From Alkalihalobacillus pseudalcaliphilus (GTDB lineage: Bacteria; Bacillota; Bacilli; Bacillales; Bacillaceae_D), in contig NZ_JAQQWS010000001.1 in the NCBI RefSeq assembly GCF_028610675.1, forward strand, positions 1,240,001 through 1,304,000: a DNA stretch of 64,000 nt. Direction: 5' to 3'. The notes under the pieces were generated by a model. That model searched no databases. It worked only from the letters and a program-made list of their open reading frames with translations, and had not been told where the DNA came from. The translations under genes were made by a program, and so were the position numbers. How positions within the stretch are numbered: the stretch's first letter is position 1; every line of letters begins with the position of its first letter. Positions 19,071-27,812 of this stretch are shown here, one piece after another.

Positions 19071-19474
19071 CTTTGTGCAGATACCCCAAGGTTTTGCCTC
19101 AGTATCTTCACATTAACCTCCTCTTTGTGCTGATGCTCCATAGTGTGGCCTTAGTATCTTCACATTAACCCTCTCTTTGTGCAGATACTCCATGGTTTGG
19201 CCTCAGTATCTTCACATTAACCCGCTCTTTGTGCAGATACTCCATGGTTTGGCCTCAGTATCTTCACATTAACCCGCTCTTTGTGCAGATACTCCATGGG
19301 TTTGCCTTAGTATCTTCACATTAACCCGCTCTTTGTACAGATACTCCATGGGTTTGCCTTAGTATCTTCATATTAACCCGCTCTTTGTACAGATACTCCA
19401 TGGGTTTGCCTTAGTATCTTCACATTAACCACCTCTTTGAGTAGATACTCCATGGTTTGGCCTTAGTATCTTCA
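19071..19474 (+). repeat. Tandem array A: eight 52-bp units
   Basis: Units start at 19071, 19123, 19175, 19227, 19279, 19331, 19383 and 19435 with exact 52-bp phase. A typical unit reads CTTTGTGCAGATACTCCATG then GTTTGGCCTCAGTATCTTCA and CATTAACCCGCT. GATACT and AGTATC within each unit can pair around a 15-base loop. A degenerate unit recurs at about 19699-19752. 52 is not a multiple of 3, so it is not a coding repeat. It lies between the divergent nitroreductase and DUF418 genes. Confidence 0.9.
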
Positions 19475-19790
19475 CGATTCCTTATGAGCCTTAAGGTGGC
19501 GATAGATGACTTTCATCTTTGTTGGTGGTGGATCGGTTCTGGCTCCACGATGTGGGTTCTATATGAACGTTCAATGAGTGATGCACTGATTTTCGTCAAT
19601 TTCACTTCCAGTGTTTTACAGGTTACGACTAATCATTAAGCTCAAGAGGTCCTTGTGACTTCATCCCCTTGAGTAACTGTCACGTTCGGCCTTTTTTCAC
19701 ATTAACCGCCTCTTTGTGCTGATGCTCCATAGTGTGGCATCTGTATCTACACACTATCACCCTTAAGTAAACTTTCATACAAAACTATTG
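19475..19790 (+). repeat. Right part of repeat block, no gene seen
   Basis: Holds ACTTTCATCTTTGTTGGTGG (a module also near 15190, 21200 and, reversed, 56510), CTCAAGAGG/CCTTGAG inverted sequence around 19642-19676, a degenerate 52-bp unit, and the inverted boundary AACTTTCATACAAAA (19765-19779). The last is the reverse complement of the TTTTGTATGAAAGTT found at other copies and mirrors ATATGAAAGTT at 18896, so the block has roughly inverted ends. Confidence 0.6.
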
Positions 19791-19858
19791 AGAATTCACC
19801 AGAACTTCAGTACGATAAAAAAGACACATATTGAATTACGAAAGGACGAAAGCTAATT

Positions 19859-21046
19859 ATGAAGCCAACCTTAGCACCCCTTAACCAAGGACGCTTGCAG
19901 CCTCTAGATATGATGCGCGGTCTCGCCATCCTCGGAATCTTATTAGTCAACATTATGAACTTTCAATACGGGCTATTATTACTTCCAGATGTACATCAAT
20001 ATTACCCGCTTGGTACAATTGATCAACTAACAGAAAGCATCCTCTATTTATTTATTCGCACAAGTTTTTACACACTTTTTGCTTTCTTATTTGGATACGG
20101 TATGGTTATTCTTCAAGATAGATCGACATTAAAAGAAGCAAGCTTTACCGGGATATTTTGGCGAAGAGCTTTCTTTTTATTCATTTTAGGTATATTACAT
20201 AGAACCTATATTTGGGAAGGCGACATCTTAGTCACCTATGCAATCGCCTCTTTTATACTTTTCTTTTTCTTATTTTTTAAAGCAAAAGGGCTGTTAATCT
20301 CAGCGATTATCTTCTTAGGTGTCATGCTTTTATTTATACCTCCACCAGGGTCAGGAGATGTAAGTGAGCTTCAACAGCAAGAAGACACGATGTATCAATA
20401 CTCTTTAGCAGAGAAGGAAGTATTAGAAAATGGTACTTACTTAGAAGTTCTTGAGTTCCGGATGACATCTGACATCACCGGACTAGGTATATTTGGCGAT
20501 ATTCTTATGGAAATATCGACTGTCATTGCGGTGATGGGGATGTTTTTACTTGGTGCTTATTTCGCTAGGAAAAAGTGGCTGGATGATATAGAGGGCAATC
20601 TTTCTTTATTTAAGAAAATTTGGTGGGTTACTCTTTTTGTAGGCTTTGGTACTAAACTGCCTTATGCGATTTCGCCTACTTACTTTTCAGAAGGCTTAAT
20701 GCTAGCTATTGGTGGACCATTTACTGCTATATTTTACGTCACTTCGGTTATCCTTTTATCAAGGACTGAGAAAGGTGCAAAATTACTTCACCCGCTTACG
20801 TATGTTGGGAGATTGTCACTAACGAATTATTTACTTCAGTCCATTGTTTTTACCACCTTATTTTATGGATACGGTATTGGCTTATTTGGCCAGCTTGGAT
20901 TTTTTGTAGGGACATGTATCGCGATTGTGTTCTTTGTACTACAAGTACTCGTAAGCAAGTGGTGGTTGAGCCGATTTGTAATTGGACCTGTTGAATGGTT
21001 TTTCAGAGCAGTCACCTATATGATTATGCCTAAATTCAAGAAGTAA
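19859..21046 (+). CDS. DUF418 family multipass membrane protein
   Basis: 395 residues with about eight to ten hydrophobic helices. The N-terminal PLDMMRGLAILGILLVNIMN, the conserved RRAFFLFILGILHRTYIW near 90-110, and the C-terminal YVGRLSLTNYLLQSIVFTTL near 320 define the DUF418/YeiB family, related to acyltransferase-3-like membrane proteins. Function is unknown; transport or modification at the membrane has been suggested for the family. Ribosome site AAAGGACG is 11 bases before the ATG, rather distant. The gene stands alone, framed by repeats on both sides. Confidence 0.85.
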   Translation: MKPTLAPLNQGRLQPLDMMRGLAILGILLVNIMNFQYGLLLLPDVHQYYPLGTIDQLTESILYLFIRTSFYTLFAFLFGYGMVILQDRSTLKEASFTGIFWRRAFFLFILGILHRTYIWEGDILVTYAIASFILFFFLFFKAKGLLISAIIFLGVMLLFIPPPGSGDVSELQQQEDTMYQYSLAEKEVLENGTYLEVLEFRMTSDITGLGIFGDILMEISTVIAVMGMFLLGAYFARKKWLDDIEGNLSLFKKIWWVTLFVGFGTKLPYAISPTYFSEGLMLAIGGPFTAIFYVTSVILLSRTEKGAKLLHPLTYVGRLSLTNYLLQSIVFTTLFYGYGIGLFGQLGFFVGTCIAIVFFVLQVLVSKWWLSRFVIGPVEWFFRAVTYMIMPKFKK

Positions 21047-21054
21047 TCAATACA

Positions 21055-21236
21055 ATTGAACGAAATTCCAGCAGTCAAAGAGCAAAAACCTACTTCTATA
21101 TTTGTTCGTGGCGGAGCGACATAAGCTTCGCCATGAGCGTTTTGTATGAAAGTTAGTGCGAACATAGAGCGTTACTCGTCGCCACCGGTAAAGAGCGAAA
21201 CCACACTTTCATCTTTGTTGGTGGTGAGTTGCTTAG
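21055..21236 (+). repeat. Mosaic dispersed repeat, copy 3
   Basis: Contains TTGAACGAAATTCCAGCAGT then CAAAGAGCAAAAAC, hairpin GGCGGAGC...GCTTCGCC (21113-21134), boundary TTTTGTATGAAAGTT (21138-21152), and ACACTTTCATCTTTGTTGGT (about 21202-21221). The first module matches 34797-34822 and the reverse strand at about 56553-56577; the hairpin and boundary match 15062-15104. Confidence 0.7.
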
Positions 21237-21260
21237 TAAGTTATCCATGTATAATTCAAA

Positions 21261-21300
21261 TCAAAAAAAGCGGGAGTGATGATCATCACTCCCGCTTATT
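21261..21300 (-). terminator. Strong terminator of the AraC gene, possibly bidirectional
   Basis: Perfect palindrome AAGCGGGAGTGATGA / TCATCACTCCCGCTT at 21268-21297 with a seven-T tract on the minus strand, 60 bp after the regulator stop. On the plus strand it would also end DUF418 transcription, with a weaker T tract. Confidence 0.85.
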
Positions 21301-21359
21301 CATATTATTGTTGGACATCCTCTCTATGATAACTATCCATGAACGTTATGTGAAGGTTG

Positions 21360-22202
21360 TTAGACTGTGACCGAGACTCTGTGAAGATTCCTATATTTCT
21401 TCGGTGTAATTCCTTCTTTCCTTCTAAAAGTTGCTACAAAATGGCTGACATCTTTAAAGCCTACCTTTTTTGTTATATCTTTTAGAGAATATCCATTTTC
21501 ACTTATTAATAGTCTTTTGGATTCTCGAATACGAAGTTGTATTAAATATGAATAAGGGCTCATCCCAAAAGATTCTCTAAATAATAAATTTAAATATTGG
21601 GAGCTCATATTCGCATACCTCGCCATATCTGGTAAACGCACATCTTCACCAATTCTTTTCTCCAACCAAGTAACTACAGGTTTAATTTTCTCATAAGATT
21701 GGGATAAAGATGGTTGATTATTCATTTGTCCAAATTTCTTAATCATGATTAAGAAATGGTATAAATCTTTGGAATAATCAAGCTGTAAAAAGGTTTCTTC
21801 TTTTTCAACAGCCTCAATCATCTTAAAAATGACACTCTGAAAAGACCCTTGATCCGTTTCCATATAAGCAGCGGTACGATTTATTTGTAGTGCTCTTAAT
21901 ATAGATTCAGCCGCACTTCCCCCAAACGTCATACTTATCGTTGACCAGTGATTACTTTTTGGGTAATACTTATGTGGAGTATGCGGAAAAAGCAATACCC
22001 CTCTCCCTTTCGATAATGTGATTTCCTCATTGTTAAAGCTAATTCTACCTTCCCCTTCAACGGTTTGAATCCAGTGGTAATAGGGATATCCATTCGGTCT
22101 ATTCATTTCACTTTCATTTGGGTTAAATCCAATACTTTCAACGAATAGAGGTAGAAATGATTCAGATGTTGAAAAAGAATATCGCTTTTTCGTTTCCATC
22201 AT
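21360..22202 (-). CDS. AraC-family transcriptional regulator
   Basis: 280 residues: N-terminal cupin-like sensor (residues about 35-100, with GEGRISFNNEEITLSKGRGV) and a C-terminal pair of helix-turn-helix motifs (MARYANMSSQYLNLLFRESF near 195 and GYSLKDITKKVGFKDVSHFV near 240). The cupin suggests binding of a sugar or small metabolite. ATG follows GGAGG at 10 bases. No catabolic operon is beside it, so targets are unknown. Confidence 0.88.
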   Translation of the reverse strand: MMETKKRYSFSTSESFLPLFVESIGFNPNESEMNRPNGYPYYHWIQTVEGEGRISFNNEEITLSKGRGVLLFPHTPHKYYPKSNHWSTISMTFGGSAAESILRALQINRTAAYMETDQGSFQSVIFKMIEAVEKEETFLQLDYSKDLYHFLIMIKKFGQMNNQPSLSQSYEKIKPVVTWLEKRIGEDVRLPDMARYANMSSQYLNLLFRESFGMSPYSYLIQLRIRESKRLLISENGYSLKDITKKVGFKDVSHFVATFRRKEGITPKKYRNLHRVSVTV

Positions 22203-22608
22203 AATACGCAGTCCTCCTTAGCTATTTCACTTTTTCATAACTGAACTTCATTAAAAGTATTGACCTTTCATCTTGCTTTGCATTTTACTCCTCTAAGACT
22301 AACGAACTAAAATACAATCAATTACTTATACACCCCTATTATAAAGCGCTTTCATTTACATTTATATATAATAAATAACTAATTAATATAAAAATTTGAA
22401 AAAATCGCTCTCTTCTTTAAGGAATTTGTCTTAGGAATTCACCTAAAATATCATAGGTTGATTCATATACTTATGTTCTTGTTTTAGAGACCAAAAACCT
22501 CCTTTAATAAGATTAATTTATTCATATACATGTAGAAAATAATGAAATGGTTCGATATACAAATAAAGACCTGACCTTGTCTAGTTGGTCAGATCGTTTG
22601 GTTTTCAC
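22203..22608. other. Intergenic stretch between the AraC gene and the MBL lipoprotein gene
   Basis: About 400 AT-rich bases. A TTG preceded by AAAGGAGG at about 22503 opens only seven codons, so no gene is called. A weak minus-strand hairpin at 22566-22600 (CTGACC / GGTCAG then TCTTTATTT) may end the MBL transcript. Confidence 0.4.
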
Positions 22609-23475
22609 TTATTTGTAACTTAATTCAAAAGTTTCGCCATCCGTTGCAATAATGACTGTACCATGTTCACTTGTTCCATACATGTCGATCCCTAATTGTT
22701 CCGTGAGAGCGATAACCTCTCTGTGCGGATGTCCATACTGATTATCTTTACCCGCTGAATAAATAGCCACTTCTGGTGAAATCGCCTGAACAAATTCTTT
22801 GGTATTAGAAGTAGATGAACCGTGATGGCCAACCTTATAAATATCTGCAGCTAAGTCCGAACCACTCTCAAGCATTTTCATCTCACTTCTTCGCTCGGCA
22901 TCACCTGTCGTCAATAACCGCACATCACCATACGTAATCCTCATACTAATTGAATCATCATTAAGATTACCCGTTAATTCAAACGGACTTAATACATCAA
23001 TAAGTATATCTCCTACTTCATAGCTTTCGCCAGCACGTGGTTCGTTAACAGTCACTTCACTTTCAAGTAAAACATCAATTAACCGTTCAAATGTTCTGCT
23101 TGTAGCCTCATTACCATCTATCCAAACTTCATTCGGTTCATATTGTTCAATAACTCGATCTGCATTCCCAATATGATCTGCATGCGGGTGGGTTAATACT
23201 AGAAGGTCTATCGAATCTACATTAAATTCTTCTAATCGACTAAAAATTAATTCAGAGTCATGTCTTCCCGTATCAATTAATATCGTTACTTGCTCACTTT
23301 GTATTAATGTACTATCACCTTGACCTACGTCAAGAAAAGCAATCATCGCTTCTCCTTCTACGATAGGTGATTGGATTTGTTTTGTTGTCGTTGTCACGAT
23401 TCTCTCTAATTCTTCTAAGGAACAACCACCCAAAAAAAGAGCCATTACCATGGCTAACCAAACATTCTTATACAA
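22609..23475 (-). CDS. Secreted lipoprotein with metallo-beta-lactamase fold (ComEC/Rec2 C-domain-like)
   Basis: 288 residues. The N-terminus is a lipoprotein signal peptide with lipobox LGGC (Cys18), so the protein should be anchored outside the membrane. The metallo-hydrolase motifs are FLDVGQGDSTLIQ near 48, LTHPHADHIGNAD near 95, and GHHGSSTSN near 215, the arrangement of the DNase-like domain of ComEC. It may degrade extracellular nucleic acid or another phosphodiester; no com genes are nearby. The start is TTG with GAGGAGAGG 8 bases upstream. Confidence 0.88.
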   Translation of the reverse strand: MYKNVWLAMVMALFLGGCSLEELERIVTTTTKQIQSPIVEGEAMIAFLDVGQGDSTLIQSEQVTILIDTGRHDSELIFSRLEEFNVDSIDLLVLTHPHADHIGNADRVIEQYEPNEVWIDGNEATSRTFERLIDVLLESEVTVNEPRAGESYEVGDILIDVLSPFELTGNLNDDSISMRITYGDVRLLTTGDAERRSEMKMLESGSDLAADIYKVGHHGSSTSNTKEFVQAISPEVAIYSAGKDNQYGHPHREVIALTEQLGIDMYGTSEHGTVIIATDGETFELSYK

Positions 23476-23552
23476 TAAATCCTCTCCTCTTCACAGTCGA
23501 TACGAAAAATAAGTATGATTGTTCCTCATCCGACTGTCAAGCATGATTCTTC

Positions 23553-23678
23553 TTATTTAAGAATATTTTCCTTTGACATATATGCTTTTATCATTTCACG
23601 CTCCACTTTTCTCAAAGACTTCTGATATTTTTTCTCAAAATACTTTAATAAAAGCTCAAGCTTCTGATCCTTCTTCAT
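23553..23678 (-). CDS. Small basic protein, 41 residues
   Basis: A short frame with a near-consensus ribosome site (TTAGGAGGTAAG then ATG). The product starts MKKDQKLELLLKYFEKK, is rich in Lys/Glu, has no hydrophobic segment, and looks like one or two amphipathic helices. It does not clearly match any small-protein family I know (Sda, Fbp and SinI-like were considered). Its reading frame overlaps an opposite-strand open frame with no ribosome site, which I regard as the shadow. Expression is unverified. Confidence 0.5.
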   Translation of the reverse strand: MKKDQKLELLLKYFEKKYQKSLRKVEREMIKAYMSKENILK

Positions 23679-23981
23679 TCTTACCTCCTAAGGTAGCTCC
23701 ATACTTCAATAAGAAAATACCCTCTTTTAATAAAATTAAACTCATTCATCTAATATAAAAAATACTTCTCCTTCTTCGATAAAATTTCTTCGCTTTCTAC
23801 GAAAGAATAGATCAGGACTATGATAAGTCTAGTTACAAAGCATGATTTTTATTTCTAAAACGACCACATAGAGAAACAAAAATACTTAGTATTTACTATT
23901 TAAAATTTTCTAAATTATTTATACAATGATTATAACGATAGATTGTTATAATCTATCAACAAAATTTTAAGGAGGTTTTTT
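23679..23981. other. Intergenic region between the small basic protein and LPMO genes
   Basis: Divergent promoter region of 300 bases, very AT-rich. Apart from the overlapping palindromes at 23928-23957 and the LPMO ribosome site (AAGGAGG at 23969), I see nothing definable. Confidence 0.5.
23928..23957 (+). promoter_or_regulatory. Overlapping palindromes in the LPMO leader
   Basis: GATTATAAC (23928-23936) and GTTATAATC (23945-23953) are perfect inverted arms. GATAGATT (23937-23944) and AATCTATC (23950-23957) form a second perfect pair using overlapping bases. The two pairings cannot coexist as hairpins, and the site lies 25 bp before the start codon. It may be an operator for a dimeric repressor or a switchable leader. 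Confidence 0.5.
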
Positions 23982-24797
23982 ATGTTAAAAGTCCTTAGGA
24001 AGAAAAGCACTAAAATGGTGGGAACAGCAATAGCAGCCTTTGCATTATTCTCTTTTGTTGGTGTTGAGTCTGCTTCAGCCCACGGTTACCTTGAGAATCC
24101 ACAGTCACGTGGACTACTATGTAAAGAAGGGGCTAATCAAGATTGTGGTGGTGTCGTTTGGGAACCGCAAAGTTTAGAAGCACCTAAAGGCTTCCCAGGT
24201 CCTAGTATCCCTGATGGTCAAATTGCATCAGCAGGTGGGGTCTTCCCTAAGTTAGATGAACAATCCTCCAATCGTTGGGCAAAAGTTAATTTAAATTCAG
24301 GTCGTAATACAATGAATTGGCATCTAACAGCTATGCATGCAACAGCTAAGTGGCATTACTATATTACAAAGCCAAATTGGAATCCAAATGCTCCGCTTAC
24401 TCGTGATCAATTTGAGCTTGTTCCTTTTTATGAAGTGTATGATGGTGGAGCTAGACCTGGTCAAAAAGTCAGTCATGACGTAACCATTCCACAACGTACA
24501 GGTTATCACGTTATTTTAGGTGTATGGGATGTTGCTGATACTGTAAACGCTTTCTATAATGTCATTGATGTAAACTTCGGCGGTGGTACGAATCCAGGTC
24601 CAGACCCAGGACAACCAGATCCTGATCCAGATCCAAATGAGCCAGATCCAGAGCTACCTAACCTCCCTACTTGGGATCCGAATACAGCTTACGTAGGTGG
24701 TAGTCAAGTTATTTATAATGGCAAAGTGTATGAAGCAAGATGGTGGACAATGGGTGAAAATCCAGAGACTGCTTCTTATGTTTGGAGACAACTTTAA
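23982..24797 (+). CDS. Secreted chitin-binding lytic polysaccharide monooxygenase (AA10) with CBM5/12
   Basis: 271 residues. The signal peptide ends at ASA-H, leaving His34 as the mature N-terminus, the copper-binding residue of AA10 LPMOs. The second histidine-brace residue is His119 in LTAMHATAKWHYYITKPNWN, which parallels CBP21. A Pro/Asp-rich linker (residues about 203-226) leads to a C-terminal CBM5/12 module (NLPTWDPNTAYVGGSQVIYN, then WRQL). It would oxidatively cleave crystalline chitin and help chitinases outside the cell. No chitinase is adjacent. RBS AAGGAGG; its own terminator follows. Confidence 0.93.
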   Translation: MLKVLRKKSTKMVGTAIAAFALFSFVGVESASAHGYLENPQSRGLLCKEGANQDCGGVVWEPQSLEAPKGFPGPSIPDGQIASAGGVFPKLDEQSSNRWAKVNLNSGRNTMNWHLTAMHATAKWHYYITKPNWNPNAPLTRDQFELVPFYEVYDGGARPGQKVSHDVTIPQRTGYHVILGVWDVADTVNAFYNVIDVNFGGGTNPGPDPGQPDPDPDPNEPDPELPNLPTWDPNTAYVGGSQVIYNGKVYEARWWTMGENPETASYVWRQL

Positions 24798-24835
24798 TCC
24801 ATACGATTTAATAAAACAAACATAGAAAAAATAGA

Positions 24836-24874
24836 AAAACGGTGACATCCACTTAGGACTGTCACCGTTTTTTG
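24836..24874 (+). terminator. Terminator of the LPMO gene
   Basis: AAAAACGGTGAC / GTCACCGTTTTTTG, a long perfect stem with a T run, 38 bp after the stop. Confidence 0.9.
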
Positions 24875-24939
24875 TTATCTTTGACTGTTACCAAACTACA
24901 AACTGCACTAGCAAGTCCCATCCTTGATATCAACTTCAA

Positions 24940-26415
24940 TTAATCCCTTTCATTTAGAAGGCCCTTAAGCTTGTGTGTCGCTTGATTAGTCATTTGAACT
25001 AAATCGGCTAACTTCGCTTTATTGACTGTTTGCTCTTGAACCGTAGCGGTTATCTCTTCCAATGATGCAGAAGATTCTGCAATAATGGTTGCAAATTCAT
25101 TCATAGCTATACTCATCTTTTCTGTATCTTTATCAATTACACTTGAAACTTGGCTAAACGCCTGCACATCTTTTTGGAGCTGATAGATAGATGATTGAAT
25201 CGAATCAAAGATCTCATGATTCCGCTCGGTTCCTTGACTAGTAACGACCATTTTGTCTGAAACAGCTTTCATTTGCTTTTGTGTCATTTGATTATTATCA
25301 TACAGTTGATTTAAGGTTGTAGAAATTTCCTCCGCGGTCTGATCAGAAGAATCAGCTAACTTCCTAATTTCCTCCGCTACTACTGAAAACCCCCGCCCAG
25401 CTTCTCCGGCTCGTGCTGCCTCGATTGATGCATTTAAAGCAAGTAGATTAGTTTGGGCTGTAATTCCCTGAATGGCCTCAATGGAGTTTAATGATTGTTC
25501 AATCTTATCGCTTAATTGATTAAACTCTTTTTCCATTTGAGTAATAAATTCTTGAAACTCATCCATCTGTTTATTTAATTCTTGTGACTGAACTTGCCCT
25601 TCATCTATTTTGCTCGTCATCTCATCTGTAAAATAATCGATATGAGTAACCTGATTTTTCATCGACGCCGTTTGTCCACTTGTTCTTTGGATAGACTCCA
25701 TAAAGTCTTGTATGGAGTCACTTTGAGATTGTGTTCCTTCTGCTATTGCTTGCACGGCGACATTTAATTCCTCTAACGCTAATTGTTCGATCTCTGTTTG
25801 GGATGTAACCTTTATCATATTTCCAGCTATAACCATAGAGCTTTCCTCTATTATATCGTTCTGCTTTCTTTGCTTCTCAAGTTTTACTTGAGATTCTTGT
25901 TCCATATGTGCTAAATCCCACTCTAACTTGCCCATAATCCTCTGTTGGAAAAATAACACAATAACAGCAAGTGAAAATATTAATAAATACGTGAGGATAT
26001 CAGCAGAATAAATGTCACCATTGAGATTGAATGCAAAAAATAATAGAGCTACTCCAAGGCCTGTCCCTATAAAATATAAGATTAAATTCATATATAAAGC
26101 TGAGCTAACTAGTAAAAAGTAAATAAGTGATAAATTATTCTCAGATGGACTAATTAAAATAATACTTCCTAACACTAACGAAAGCCCTATGATGACCACG
26201 TAAGGAAGTTGCTTCGTCAATTTATGGCTATAATGGCAAAAGGCAATAAACCCACAAATTATCCCTCCACCAATAGCGATAGTTAAGATAAGTATGAGAG
26301 GCTTCGCTAACACAACCTCAACAGCTACTCCCAATAAGATCGCAATTAAAAACATATACAAAGTGATTAAATTCTTTTTTCTTAAGGTTTGTAGTTGTAA
26401 CTCTTCGATGCTCAT
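24940..26415 (-). CDS. Methyl-accepting chemotaxis protein without an extracellular sensor domain
   Basis: About 491 residues. Residues about 10-170 contain six closely spaced hydrophobic helices with no large loop, so sensing is probably within the membrane. The cytoplasmic part carries the signalling hairpin tip ITAQTNLLALNASIEAARAG and EAGRGFSVVAEEIRKLADSS near 330-365. No HAMP domain is evident. It would feed CheA/CheW, which are absent here. The frame opens at TTG 26433; ATG 26415 (MSIEELQ) with AAGGGG upstream is preferred. Confidence 0.9.
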   Translation of the reverse strand: MSIEELQLQTLRKKNLITLYMFLIAILLGVAVEVVLAKPLILILTIAIGGGIICGFIAFCHYSHKLTKQLPYVVIIGLSLVLGSIILISPSENNLSLIYFLLVSSALYMNLILYFIGTGLGVALLFFAFNLNGDIYSADILTYLLIFSLAVIVLFFQQRIMGKLEWDLAHMEQESQVKLEKQRKQNDIIEESSMVIAGNMIKVTSQTEIEQLALEELNVAVQAIAEGTQSQSDSIQDFMESIQRTSGQTASMKNQVTHIDYFTDEMTSKIDEGQVQSQELNKQMDEFQEFITQMEKEFNQLSDKIEQSLNSIEAIQGITAQTNLLALNASIEAARAGEAGRGFSVVAEEIRKLADSSDQTAEEISTTLNQLYDNNQMTQKQMKAVSDKMVVTSQGTERNHEIFDSIQSSIYQLQKDVQAFSQVSSVIDKDTEKMSIAMNEFATIIAESSASLEEITATVQEQTVNKAKLADLVQMTNQATHKLKGLLNERD

Positions 26416-26565
26416 ATTTCCATTCCCCTTCAATCATTTTATAGGAATATTGTACTAAAAAAGGGGTAATATGTATACTTTTTTTAATTCTAATTAACTA
26501 ACCCTTAGGTCACACTAGAACTATATGTTAGAACTTGCCCTTAAAGATAATCACAATGACTTAAT

Positions 26566-26612
26566 TAAAAAAGATACTATCGACGAGTACATCATACCTG
26601 TCGATAGTATCT
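26566..26612 (-). terminator. Terminator after yhbH
   Basis: Perfect stem AGATACTATCGAC / GTCGATAGTATCT and a T run on the minus strand, 28 bp past the yhbH stop. Confidence 0.88.
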
Positions 26613-26639
26613 AGATAAATGAATAAGTAAAACCATATT

Positions 26640-27812
26640 TTAAGCAAACGTTTCTTCATCTTCCTTTTTAAAAAAGGTTTTCATTGCGTGGTAAACGTCA
26701 CCTTTCTCTTTCAGAATATGATGACGAAAACGCTTATCATCAATCGTTTTATAAGAACTCATTAATGTGCTGTGTCTTGAATATTGATTGACTTCCCCAT
26801 AGCCAAACATACTTGAAACATCCATTAATTCATTCACAAACTTTAAACATCTTGCATTATCAGAAGTTAAATTATCACCATCAGAAAAATGAAATGGATA
26901 TATATTATAGCGAACAGGGTCATACTTGTGGTCGATGATTTCTAAAGCTTTTCTGTAAGCAGACGAGCAAATGGTTCCTCCACTCTCCCCTTTAGAAAAG
27001 AAATCTTCTTCCGATACGACCTTTGCTTCTGTATGGTGAGCGATAAATTCAATATCTACGGTTTCATATTTCGTTCTTAAAAAACGTGTCATCCAAAAAA
27101 AGAAACTACGTGCCATATACTTTTCCCATCTTCCCATCGAGCCACTCGTATCCATCATTGCTAAAACAACCGCTTTAGATTCTGGGCGAGTCACTTCGGT
27201 CCATGTCTTAAACCGAAGGTCGTCATTACTAATAGGAACAATACCAGGTCTTCCCTCTAGTGCATTTCTTTTTATAGCAGATAAAATCGTCCTTCTCTTA
27301 TCAATATTCCCCATCAGTCCTTTTTTGCGAATATCATGGAAAGCAATATCTTCAATAATAATATTAGCATCCTCTTTCTTTTGCAGGTTAGGCAGTTCTA
27401 ATTCTTTAAAAAGCATTTCCTGAAGCTCCATTATCGATACTTCAGCTTCATAATAATCTTCTCCAGCGTCCTCTCCTGCTCCTTGACCTTTCCCTGGCCC
27501 CTTTTGTTGCTGTCCACTTGGATCTCTAGCAACAACATCCCCTACCTTACTTTTTCCGTTACCTTGACCGACATGTTTGTTTTTATCATAATTATAACGA
27601 ATCTTATATTCGTCTAATGAGCGAATAGGAATTCTAATTACATCGCGCCCATTTGACATGACAATATTTTCTTCACTAACTAAATCAGGCAAGTTTTTTT
27701 TGATCGCCTCTTGAACCTTTTCTTGATGCCTTCTTTGATCTTGGTGACCTTTACGATGGAGGGTCCAGTTCTCCTGTGACATGACAAAGTTATGGTTGTT
27801 TTCTTTTTTCAC
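26640..27812 (-). CDS. yhbH: YhbH family sporulation/stress protein with VWA-like domain
   Basis: 390 residues. An N-terminal charged region precedes a Gly/Lys-rich linker near 105-135 and a von Willebrand A-like domain whose MIDAS DTSGS lies in VVLAMMDTSGSMGRWEKYMA near 225. YhbH/YeaH proteins are encoded with the PrkA kinase and SpoVR/YcgB in many bacteria, and all three occur in this window. In B. subtilis yhbH is a sporulation gene. The open frame extends to 27914, but GTG 27812 (VKKENNHNFV) has GGAGGG 7 bases upstream and gives the family length. Confidence 0.92.
   Translation of the reverse strand: MKKENNHNFVMSQENWTLHRKGHQDQRRHQEKVQEAIKKNLPDLVSEENIVMSNGRDVIRIPIRSLDEYKIRYNYDKNKHVGQGNGKSKVGDVVARDPSGQQQKGPGKGQGAGEDAGEDYYEAEVSIMELQEMLFKELELPNLQKKEDANIIIEDIAFHDIRKKGLMGNIDKRRTILSAIKRNALEGRPGIVPISNDDLRFKTWTEVTRPESKAVVLAMMDTSGSMGRWEKYMARSFFFWMTRFLRTKYETVDIEFIAHHTEAKVVSEEDFFSKGESGGTICSSAYRKALEIIDHKYDPVRYNIYPFHFSDGDNLTSDNARCLKFVNELMDVSSMFGYGEVNQYSRHSTLMSSYKTIDDKRFRHHILKEKGDVYHAMKTFFKKEDEETFA

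Noticed and set aside
19457..19639. 60-codon plus-strand frame in the repeat block
   Set aside because: No ribosome site, lies within dispersed repeat sequence, and its composition is not protein-like.
21146..21370. 74-codon plus-strand frame after the DUF418 gene
   Set aside because: It starts inside a repeat boundary, runs through the terminator hairpin, and has no ribosome site.
23573..23758. 61-codon plus-strand frame opposite the small basic protein
   Set aside because: No ribosome site; the minus-strand frame has a near-perfect one, so this is treated as the shadow.
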